Shown: one piece after another, positions 53,922-64,000 of the stretch
Layout: each line of letters starts with the position of its first letter
How positions within the stretch are numbered: the first letter of the stretch is position 1
Origin: Chrysomallon squamiferum
Lineage: Eukaryota; Mollusca; Gastropoda; Neomphalida; Peltospiridae
Direction: 5' to 3'
Assembly: GCA_012295275.1 (NCBI GenBank)
Contig: CM022677.1
Coordinates: 1,174,647-1,238,646, forward strand
Length of the DNA: 64,000 bases
Position numbers and translations under genes: made by a program
The notes under the pieces: generated by a model
Seen by the model: the letters and a program-made list of their open reading frames with translations, nothing else
Databases searched by the model: none
What the model was told of the DNA's origin: nothing

Positions 53922-54359
53922 GTTTCTGGTGTACATATTTAAACTGATGTGGATGTAGTATGTTGTGAAACAAGGAAGACTTGTGTGCCATTTGTAACCA
54001 CAGTGTCAGCATGAAGAACAATGACAAAAACAAAGAAAAAGACTTAATCTGTTAATCTTTTACATGAGACCTTGTGTACTAAATCGGATTTGTAAATTTT
54101 CTAACTAAAACTCTTTCAGGAATTACTTTCTTAATCATCAGTGAATAATCAATGAGTTAGGGAATAAATGTGTGTCAAGTTTCCACTGGCACATAATATA
54201 AACAGACATTTACTATAGTTGAAAAAAGTAAACATCTCGCCTGTTAAAGTGGATTATTTATTACTTTGTTTTAGTTACTAACAGAAAAAGTTTTCTTTAG
54301 TCAGCTGGTAAGTGGAACTGAGCTGGTAACATGGGTTTCTGTTTGTATTTATGGTTTAA

Positions 54360-54365
54360 AATAAA
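54360..54365 (+). terminator. COX5A polyadenylation signal
   Basis: AATAAA followed about 20 bp later by a T/GT-rich stretch (TTTTGTTGCAGTGTTG), a typical cleavage and polyadenylation arrangement, about 440 bp after the probable last splice acceptor. Confidence 0.5.
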
Positions 54366-56638
54366 AGATTTTTATCTCTTTTGTTGCAGTGTTGTTTCTT
54401 ATTTTGTATTTTTGGAAAGTAAAAAGTCTTGATGACAATAATTAAGTATCAGCGACTGTTATGTAAATATTTGTTCAACAGATAATCAGTACAATTTCAG
54501 AAGTAGCTGTTTGTTAAGAATTCTGGTTACACCATAAGACTAAAATAATAAAATTTATGAATTTTTATTACTTTTTTTTTTAAGTTAAATTTTTACGTTG
54601 TGTTTACTGAATGTCCCAATTTACTTTTTCATCTGAATGTTTGCATAGAATCTCTGATCTATACAAAAAACCTGACATGCCTGAATTTACTACTTTACAA
54701 TTGACACTTTAAATTTTCTTTTAAAAAAATTATTGAAATAACATTTTAGAATGTCATGTTAATCAGATCCCTGTCTCCAGTGTGTAAAGATTTAACAAAA
54801 CATTTCAAAACATTACAGGCAACTCCCAAAATTAACATACGTTTGAAATAAACCACTAAAACTGTATCTTGTGTGAACTACCAGATGTAATAACTACAAG
54901 ACTAGGAATTTACATGCAGTGCTGAATTTGGGTTGTTAATGCTGTCTGTAAAAAAACCAAAGAGGATATTCTCAAGTCAAACATTGCTGATAGCAGATAA
55001 CCCTGTTAATATTGGCTGAATATTTTGCTTGTGTCTGAACAATGAGCTTAAGATAAAGAAAATGAAATGGCTATCTTCAGAGCTTGTTTTTTTGTTTTGC
55101 TATGGAATTTTAACAATGCCAAAAAATCTGATTTAGTATACCTAAATCTTGTTTGGTTCTAATCTAGGCTTGTGATGATAATCCTTACAAAATGAAAAAA
55201 GACCTCTATGTGTTGGGTATTTAGAACATATAATGTGTATATGCTGAACTATGCCATGGGATCACTGATAGAATAAAAAAGGATGACTAAGGATAAAAAC
55301 ATGTAATGGAGTTATAAGCACTGACTTTCTGCTGAGTGCTTTAAGAAATGATTAACTATACATCTCATTTTGTTACTCCCACTGGTAGGTCAAAGTTTAC
55401 CACTCCATTTTAGTTTGTGTATCAAAAACTGGTTAAAATCTCTAAACATGCTAAATTAATAAGAAAATGTAAATCCTTGCTATTCGGGCTAGTGACATCA
55501 GTGTGAATGTTGTTGCCCATGGTATATGCTGTCCTGCATCTACAACTGTCAACAGAAGTTATCCACTGCTTTCACTTGGCTCTTTATAACATTAGATATG
55601 TCCAGACACTGTAGCAGAGCATCACTTACATACTACCTCCTTGTGGTTACTGTATCTTGACTATGAAACCCAGTTTAATTTCACACGTGATTAAAACATG
55701 TCTCTACATGAGTTAATCTCTATATACATCTGCATAAAACAGGAACAAAGATGTGTTGAACACCTGAGTCTAGGACAGAGCAGTGAGTTGCCACTCCCAG
55801 GACACAAACAACTTCAAGATTCATGGTGAAACTAACATCAGTTTGTAAGATTCTACTGATATTTTCCATGAGGAAACATAAATTGGAAATCTTGAGATTT
55901 GACTGTTTAATATTAGATTAAATTAGAAGTTTTGACATAAGATGCATTTTGAATAAAAGTGTTTGCTATCTAGCTAGTATATACCTGTTCAAGCAGAATG
56001 TTCTTCAAAAATGTTTGTAAAACATAAAATATTTTCTCTCATTGAACATATGCATTATTTTTGACTAATTTTGTTTTCTGCATTAACAAATGAAGTTGTA
56101 ATAAATAAATAAACAGATGTTCCAAAATGTAGACATACAGCCATTCACAAATAAAACAAAAATTGCACTGCTCTGTGTTAATACGTAATCCACATCTACA
56201 GCAGGTTTAAACTGAAACAAAGTGAAAAGAAGAAAAGCAAAATTTTATTTTTATTTCACTTTCATGATTTTTTAAAAGGTTTTGGGTGTGTAAGTCTAAT
56301 GATTTGAAAGCAATGATGACAGACATTCTACATATGTAAATACAACAATAAAAATAAAAATAACACAAGTTAGATTGTATTCACAATCTATTAACTATAT
56401 ATATGTATATATATATATATATATTTTTTGTATTATTATTTTTTTTTTTTTACACAACACAAGAAAAACAGAAAATGATGATAAACTGTAAATAAATAAA
56501 TAGTAACAAGTTATAATTATCTTTGGTCCTTGGTTATCTGAGCACAAGATAAATAAAACAAACATGTTAAATATATTTTCTTTCTCCTTTCATAATAATT
56601 TTCACAGGCAATGGAAATTATATATATATATATATATA

Positions 56639-56642
56639 CACA

Positions 56643-56684
<42 letters not shown>

Positions 56685-56704
56685 TGTATTTAAATATATA
56701 TATA
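56639..56704. repeat. (CA)n flanked by (TA)n
   Basis: Roughly 20 CA units with TA runs on both sides. Confidence 0.95.
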
Positions 56705-57272
56705 TATCCTCTCTGCTGGTGTTTGCCTTCAAGGCTGAGATAAATGGTTCACTTTGAAGATGAGATCTCATGTTTTACGAGGGAGTTAATGTGCACCCTC
56801 AGCTGAATCTACCCACACAACCTGATAGTAGCAGCAGGGTTTGAGCATTGTGGTCACGAATGTAATAGTAAATAAACAAAAATAAACAAAAAATACTCCT
56901 TTTAACAAACACTGCACTAACGTGGCACATACAATACAAGTAATTTGTTCTGAATGAGATTTCACCACACAGTTTTAACATTTCACAACAACTTCTCTTC
57001 CTGGTAGCAGCAGTAACTCTGAAGTTAAAGGGGAGATAACTGTATTCTCAACCCTTCTGCACCGAAACTAAGAAATCCCAGAATCACTCTCGACATCTAA
57101 CTTTTTTTTTTCTCCGACTTACAACACAAAACTGGAGATCATTGAACCCACTGTAGAAAACTTGACTATCAAAAAATAGGTTTGACTTTTTAAATTTCCA
57201 CAGTTTTGTAGTATGGCCTGGCTCTCTTGTGCAGGGAAGTGGAAAGACTGAAGGTTTTAAACTGGACTGTTT

Positions 57273-57491
57273 TCAAGATGGTGCTGAGACGACCGACAGG
57301 CGAGACTGTTTGGGTTCAATGTCCAGTGAGGCTCGGTACGTCTGTTCTTCGTCCAGCAGTCGACTTGTGTCCAGTAAATAACTTGTTACCTGCAAATAAC
57401 AACAACATATTTACCTTTTCAAGCACACCTGGATCTCTGCAGGCACAGACACACATACACAAACTCACATACACACACACACACACAAACA

Positions 57492-57576
<85 letters not shown>

Positions 57577-58454
57577 AACTGCTGCTATAGATTCCAGACT
57601 GTATACAGCAATGTTCTGTCTAATTTATCCAAACCACTGAGTGGAACTTTTGATGAGAAAAATATGGAAATGCACAGTGACCAAAACAACTTATTTTGTA
57701 AACTAAAATGAGAAACATCAACACAGTGACTGCACAGCTGTCCAGTGAAGCGGGTTAGAGGGATGATGCTGTACAGGAATTACTGATAACAAAAACCTTA
57801 AACTTCTAGTTTTACATCCAAGCCTTGGAAACAGTAAAATATTTACCCGTGGGTGGTGTTCAATCTTGTAGGATGTCTGTTGAAAAAGTTTAATCTCACG
57901 AATTACATGAGCAACCTGCAAGCATAAGATACATGGTTAGAAAAAAAACAACAACACTTCTCATCTAAAATAAGTCTGTTTCCAGAAATCTATACATACA
58001 CTTACTCATTACATAAAGAGATGTGCATCTGACTTGAATCAAGTTGTGTATATGAATGTAGTCCAATACTTGACTCACTGCACATCAGCACTGACTCATT
58101 CACTTGACAGGTTCAAGCAGAACAGTGTCTGTCACAGTGTACATCTATTACAGATTTTAATTAATCCTTTCAAAATTCCTTACCATTCTCATTTTAGAAA
58201 AATTCACGAGTCCCTCCTCAGTGAAATTGGGAGTTCCTTCTTCGATGAAAGACAGATCTGTGAGGTACATACCCAGGTATGGAATACAAGGTGGGTCACA
58301 CCTAAACATACAATAGTTATTTTAAAAAAAAAAAGTGCTTGAATATAGAAACATGTCTTCACCTAAGTAATTATAAATAAAGTTTATTTTAGAGTGAAAG
58401 GTGTCTGTTATTAGTTGAAATAAAAGTATGTATTATACAAACACAGCTGAATTA

Positions 58455-58490
<36 letters not shown>

Positions 58491-61400
58491 CACACAAACA
58501 CATATATTTTAGTTAAAGATATAAATTGACTTAGCAAAAGATTCAGAATTTTTTTTATAGAGAAGAAAAGATGATATAAGGTTAGCAGTAGTGATAAAAA
58601 GAAGACATTACTGTTAAATAATTTAGCTGTATTCTATAACATCATTAAAACTTGTAATTCAGAAAAAAATCTTTTTTTGTATAGGATACAAGTTTAAGCA
58701 GATCCTTGTTTAAACTGATGCAAAACTTGCCTGTGCAGAGCATCTCTCATGTTTTTGAATCTGCCTTCTGACGACACCAAAGTCTGCAGTCTCTCGATCA
58801 TCTGCTTTGTCTGAAAGAAAAATTAAATAAACAAATAAAGAGGGATCTACTGGATCCTGTGTTTAGACAGACAACAACCAGCAGCATTCGTACAAATCAG
58901 TTTACATCTTCATGTAATCAGTGACCAACCTGTACAGACTAACATTAATTCTGCAAACCTGCTGTGGTGGATACTAAAAGACATTCGAGTCAGAGAGACG
59001 TGTTCACCTGTTTGGGAACTTTCTCCCAGGTTTTCTTCAGCCGGTAGACAGAGCTGTTGACAAATGCAGCACAGATCTGCAGCACGCCATTGTAGTTGTG
59101 CATACATCGGCAGATATCGGCAATGGCAGCCCACTTCTCTATGCATGTAACTCTGTCCTGTAGATTGGAACGGGAAACAATCTCAGACACAACCAGTCGA
59201 CTCACCTAGAAAAACAAGTAAACATATGTAAACTAACATCGGGAAACAATCTTTGTTATGGTAGAAAACATTACAAACTATGTACTGCTGTAATGTGTTT
59301 TTGCTGGTTAATCAATATGAAGTACACTGAAAGAAAACATTTATATGCTAAAATTATTACAGTGAACAAATGTATTCATCAGGCTGTTTCAACTTTTTAA
59401 ATCACTTTCTGAAAGTAAAATGTGAGTACTCACGTCATTAAATTCTTACTGACAAGTCAAATGTGAGTATTCATGTCAGTAAATTATTGACTCACAAGTT
59501 AAGTGTGAGTACTCACCTCATTAAACCTCTTGCTGACAAGTAAAATGTGAGTATTAATGTCAGTAAATTATTGACTCACAAGTTAAGTGTACTCACCTCA
59601 TTAAACCTCTTGCTGACAAGTAACACATGGGGTGCTCTGTGACATTTGTCTGGTTTCATCCATGCCTGGCACAACAATTCTCTGTTAAAAAAGATTCATG
59701 AATTTTGATAAGACAACATTTTTATATGACATTCCACTATTAATGAGGACTGTTAAGCACTAGAAACAGTTTTCTGTTGGTTTACTCTGGAAACATTATT
59801 TGCTTTGTTACATGTATGCATATATATTTATTTTAACACTATAATTGTGATATCTAAGAGAAAAAGTAAAAACTCTAGAAGTGAGTCTATGAGACTTTCT
59901 GATCATGTCACACAAACTGACTTACTCGCTGCGGATTGACATGAAGATCTGGTGGTCAAGATACGTCAACTGCTCTGCGATGTCCATTGCTGCTAGGGTG
60001 TCAAAAGTGTCTTTGGAAGGATGCTGGGAAAACAAATACACAATGATTATTCAACACATACTGAGAAGTAAATGTGTTTGTTTGTGATAACTGTTTTATA
60101 CAAGCCAAAATTAACTATGCTGAAATATTTTTATACTATTTACAAATCAGTCTAAAATGTACACATAAGAGCACAAAATGTGATGTAAATAAATAATATC
60201 CATCTGGTGACCTCCCAGGAAAACAAAATGAAATGAGATGTAACATTACATTCAAAAGTGACAAGCAGTTATTGAAAAGTTTGAGCTAGGTGACGGAAGT
60301 TACCATTGGTGGGATCAGCAGTCTGTCGAGGTCGACGATGTTCATGTCGGAGGTATCTTTGGTGATGGTTCGCAGGATGGAGGCGGCTGCCTTGTGTTCC
60401 GCGGGGAGCAGGTTTGTGTTGCACACCATCTCTTCCAGCAAGTCAATCACTGCAGCCTTCAGATCAGGGTCCGACTCAAAGTCCTACATCAACAAAATAC
60501 AGCAACTTCTTAGTTAACAGCAGCAACAGACAGACAGACACATGTACAGATGTATAAACTGACAGAGAGATGATTAGTGAAATAGGTGTATCAATAGCAC
60601 AGATGGATGGATGGAAAAATAGATTGGAAGTGTGAGAAAAAAAAGTGTAATAAACATTTCAACTGGTTATAAAGAATAACAAGTATATGGAGTTAAATCA
60701 CGATGCTTTCTGACACCCACTGATAGTTTCACACACAATTAATCTCCATAATTAAAACCTTGCATAATGAATTACAAACTGAAAAAGTCTGGATTTACTC
60801 TATTAAGTAATGTGAAATACTGTCATACATTTTTAAAAACTGTTATTAAACATCAGAAATAAAAAAACAACCAGGTCACACACTTTAGATGAAGAAAAAT
60901 AATGCTGAATATATAAATATATATATATATATATAAATATAAAAATATAAATATATATAAATGCTATGTATACATTAATAAAAAGAAGATAGAAAAAGAA
61001 TGAAAAGAATTAAATAGAATTACTGTTTTATAAAAAATTTTAATCTGAATTAACTGGATACAGCATACCAATGCATCAATTAATCAACACTATTAAAATA
61101 TTCTACTTCACTAAAATATAAACAGCTGTTGTCATAGATGCAACCTCAGACAAGAAATCTGATTTTACTTTTCTGTAGAGCAGTGTTTCACAAACAAATG
61201 TTTACCATGTTTTTTACTATCAGACATTCGCACAGCACTGGCCAAAATGTCAACCAGCAAAATTTCTTTTTAAAATTTGTTCTTCTTAAGAAAATGAAAA
61301 TAAGGGATGACACAGAGACAACAAAAACATGCAAAGAACAAAAAAGTATTTTAAAAAACAACAGAATAATAAAATATATCAATAAATAAACAAATAATTA

Positions 61401-63128
61401 AATGAAATTTTAGTTAAAAATAAATAAAGACAAAGTTATTTTTAAAGAATAAAATGTGAGAAATTATTATAACAAACTGGTAACATACAACAAGAAGTAG
61501 CTGAACTCTGTTGTTCTGAATTTAGATAAAAACTAAGTATCATTATTAACTGCTTCAAAGCAACTGATAACTATATACATAACAGAAAACATACATGTAT
61601 ATCAAAAAAATGTAAATTAATTAATTAGAAACTGAATCTTTATATGTCATGAACTTGTATCTGATAATACTGAGATTACAAAAAGAATTACTGAAAGAAA
61701 AAAATAATAAAACTTCTCAGAAAAAGAAAAGACAAAAATAAAATTTAAAATGAACAAATTAATTTTAAAAATATTAAGAATTTATGAAAGAAAACAAGGC
61801 AAAAAAAAAAAAATAATAATAAAACAAAATAAATAAATAAAAATAAATAAAAATATAATCTAACCTAAACAAATAGAGAATTTACTGAAGCCATTTTCTG
61901 ACATTCTTTTTTTACATATTAATTTTTTTCCCCCATAACAAAGAAAAATATTACCAATAAAGAAAGAAAACTGCACATTAGGAATTCATTTTGTAGACCA
62001 GGAAGCACTGTGTATTGAACAAATTAATTTTTAGAAATCAGTATTACGAGTACGTCAAACTACACACTCGGGTCTGTCTATGACAATAGTAAATTCATCA
62101 AATGCAGTTTTGTTGTGTGCGAGTGGCTGTCAAAGTCAGTTATAAATGAACTAGAAAGAGTTGTTATGATTTCAGTAGCAAACAATAAACTGAATTTACT
62201 GAAAAGCTACTTAAAAGTGAATTATGAAGTAGACAGCTCAAACTTCTGGCAGGATAATGAAGGGACGACAGGAAATATTTGAATTAAATAAGCTAACAAA
62301 ACTGATTTTTAAACGAAATTTAATATTAAGTTATCAAACTGTTGTGCTGGACTGAAGTTTAATGTCATTATGTTAAACTGAAGTGTAATACCAGATATAA
62401 TTATTTCAGTCTGAAATTTAAGGTAAAGTGGATATCATTGTGTTATCCTGAAATTTAAAGTTAAATTATTATAATAGAAAGAAATTCAAAGTTAACATTT
62501 TTGTATTAGATTGTCTTTATTCAGAAAGCTACAGCAGATAATAGTTTTATATCAAATGTAAAAACAGCTCATTTTAGTACTCTCGTAATCAGTAATGAAA
62601 TTATAATATATTAAATTTCATTTTTTTACAATAAGTAAATCTTTGAATGTATTATTTTAATGGCAAACATTTAATAACAATAATCAAAATGAAAATATAT
62701 ATTTTTTTATTTATTTACCACATCAATAAACTTTAACTAAACATAGAATTAGCTGAGTAAACTGACAGAAAACAGTAAATAAAAAACCAGGCCAGAAAGG
62801 AAAAAATGAACAATCCATTTCCAACCAGCACCATGTGAAGAAAAAGGTCATGAATTTTTGGTGCTAATTTATAGGCTCTGTTATAATACTGACAGAAAAC
62901 CCCCCAACCCCTCCAGCAGTCCAAACAAACCAATCTAAAACATCTTCCTTGCATTAATGTAGAAAATGTTTCTCCTTGAAAACAAATCTCAAGTCCAAAT
63001 AAAAAACAGGAATGGGACATAAACTTAAAATTAAAGAACAATATTAAAATTAAAACATGAAGTACTGACAACAAATGTAGTATAAAAATGCCTTCATAAA
63101 TATTACAAAAAAAAATAAACTTAAATTA

Positions 63129-63170
<42 letters not shown>

Positions 63171-63977
63171 CTTTGACTAAACTACTTTAACATTTTTTCT
63201 TACTGGTACAGCCTATAAGTGCAGCACCAAAATCAGTGAAGAAGCCTCTTTAAGTTACATCTAAAATTTTACATAGCTATAAACAAAGATCCCAGACATG
63301 CATGGTTACTTCTTTTCTTGTTCATGTTAGAACGGTAAATTGTAGCCTATTTCAGAAAAGAAATAAAAATTAAAAAAGAAGTGCTGTAATGTTTCAAAAT
63401 GTAAAAATCTTTTTTGTTTTTAGATAATAAAAAAGGGATATTAAAAGATTAAAAAAGTAAAACAGTTTTTGTAGCCTTTTTCAATAAGCATTGCTTGTAC
63501 AGTAAATTATAAATTAAAAAAAGTGATAAAAAATGTGACTGTGAAACAAAGGAAATGCACCTCTAGTTGATACTTTTTTTCTTTTCTGTTTTTAATTATC
63601 ACTAATTCAGCACTAGAATGTCTAAACTATTAACACTTTAACAAATACTTAAAAAAAAAAAAAATTTGGACAAAAAAAAGCATAATTTTTAAATTATCAT
63701 TTACATTAATAAAATATTAATTAAAAATATTTCGTTGTTAAACATCTAAAATATTCAACATTATGTATCAGGTTAGTAATTTTTATATTTGATCTCTGTT
63801 TAAACTTGCTAATTTGGTTACTTATTAAAAAAGACTGATTTTTCAGAACTAAACGTCGTGTGATGCATTTCTTTTGTGAGTCAGTATAGTCAGGAATAGG
63901 AATGTTGCTAGCCACTCTTACCTGCACAAAGTTACACAACCAGTGTCGCACAACATTAAGAACCCTCATAGTACCTG
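57273..63977 (-). CDS. RASGRF: RasGRF-type Ras guanine-nucleotide exchange factor, C-terminal part
   Basis: Nine exons on minus, 5' end beyond the window: about 63922-63977, 60304-60483, 59926-60023, 59597-59681, 59008-59205, 58731-58810, 58184-58301, 57847-57915, 57273-57389 (stop 57273-57275). They splice in frame. The first two cover the end of the Ras exchanger (REM) motif, starting [16 protein letters not shown] and then [19 protein letters not shown]. The rest is the RasGEF/Cdc25 domain: [112 protein letters not shown] and the [17 protein letters not shown] tail. This order matches RasGRF1/2 rather than SOS, C3G or RalGDS. It loads GTP on Ras. The amino-terminal PH, IQ and DH regions would lie to the right. 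Exon 58731-58810 uses a GC donor. Confidence 0.95.
57468..57580. repeat. (AC)n microsatellite
   Basis: More than 50 AC units with a few AAAC and TCAC interruptions, in the last intron of the RasGRF gene. Confidence 0.95.
58459..58490. repeat. (TA)n microsatellite
   Basis: About 15 TA units inside the GC-AG intron of RasGRF. Confidence 0.9.
59418..59635. repeat. Tandem duplication copying a RasGRF exon end and its splice donor
   Basis: A unit of roughly 84 bp (GTGAGTATTCATGTCAGTAA through TTGCTGACAAGT) is present two and a half times. The copy nearest the gene (59597 upward) is the true exon end; a nearly identical exon-end block with its own GTGAGT donor sits at about 59512-59542, and a diverged one at about 59430-59458. 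Confidence 0.85.
60484..63921 (-). other. Large RasGRF intron (3.4 kb)
   Basis: Lies between the two REM-motif exons. No exon or nested gene was recognised. It contains AT-dinucleotide tracts at about 60917-60962 and a 38-base A run at 63131-63168. Confidence 0.8.
63130..63168. repeat. Poly-A run of about 38 bases
   Basis: Uninterrupted A tract in the large RasGRF intron. It could be the tail of an old retroposon inserted in plus orientation, but nothing recognisable precedes it. Confidence 0.9.
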
Positions 63978-64000
63978 CTGTAATGAGGTAAAACAGGAAG

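Larger units (their letters stand above)
53922..57272. other. Convergent 3' flanks of COX5A and RasGRF
   Basis: No coding region recognised. It should contain the COX5A terminal untranslated exon on the left and the RasGRF 3' untranslated region (minus) on the right. There are (TA)n and (CA)n repeats at 56396-56422 and 56622-56704. Confidence 0.7.

Noticed and set aside
57227-57640. 137-residue plus-strand open frame with poly-Thr/His
   Set aside because: Antisense to the last RasGRF exon plus translation of (AC)n.
62733-63074. 113-residue minus-strand open frame inside the large RasGRF intron
   Set aside because: Hydrophobic low-complexity translation with no family match and no supporting splice sites.

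Overview
This is eukaryotic nuclear DNA from an animal. It is very AT-rich, has many introns and is full of microsatellites ((CA)n, (CT)n, (AAT)n, (TAAA)n). The protein set and the style of repeats suggest an invertebrate, most likely a lophotrochozoan and probably a mollusc. The species is an inference and no marker in the window proves it.

Layout, left to right. Bases 1-12,400 are repeat-rich with no complete gene. They hold a possible signal-peptide first exon (minus, 495-570), a dispersed SINE-like repeat in two inverted copies (about 2,140-2,420 and 10,984-11,287), a MITE-like element (4,929-5,101), a decayed jockey-type reverse transcriptase (minus, about 5,550-6,850), and a 2.4 kb tract extremely rich in A and C on one strand (about 6,905-9,340). 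Five recognisable genes follow, all rebuilt exon by exon: a USP6NL/RN-tre-like TBC Rab-GAP (minus, 12,453-18,754), the mitochondrial iron-sulfur co-chaperone HSCB (plus, 21,055-23,029), a complete insulin receptor-type tyrosine kinase in 25 coding exons (minus, 31,381-48,772; 1,442 residues), cytochrome c oxidase subunit 5A (plus, 50,964-53,552), and the C-terminal REM and RasGEF part of a RasGRF-type Ras exchange factor (minus, 57,273 to beyond the right edge).

The genes do not form an operon or an obvious pathway cluster. Insulin receptor and RasGRF both belong to receptor-to-Ras signalling, the TBC protein to Rab and receptor trafficking, and HSCB and COX5A to mitochondrial function. The arrangement is two head-to-head pairs (USP6NL-like/HSCB and insulin receptor/COX5A), each with an intergenic gap of about 2.2-2.3 kb, plus a convergent pair (COX5A/RasGRF).

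Points that most deserve a second look: a one-base frameshift inside the RGxxW motif of an otherwise intact TBC gene; a tandem duplication in RasGRF that copies an exon end with its splice donor; a GC-AG intron in RasGRF; a 30 bp-stem hairpin in COX5A intron 1; a two-copy inverted SINE-like family; and an HSCB splice donor lying next to a long (CT)n-CAG decoy acceptor. No CRISPR array, phage, bacterial operon, tRNA or rRNA gene was seen.
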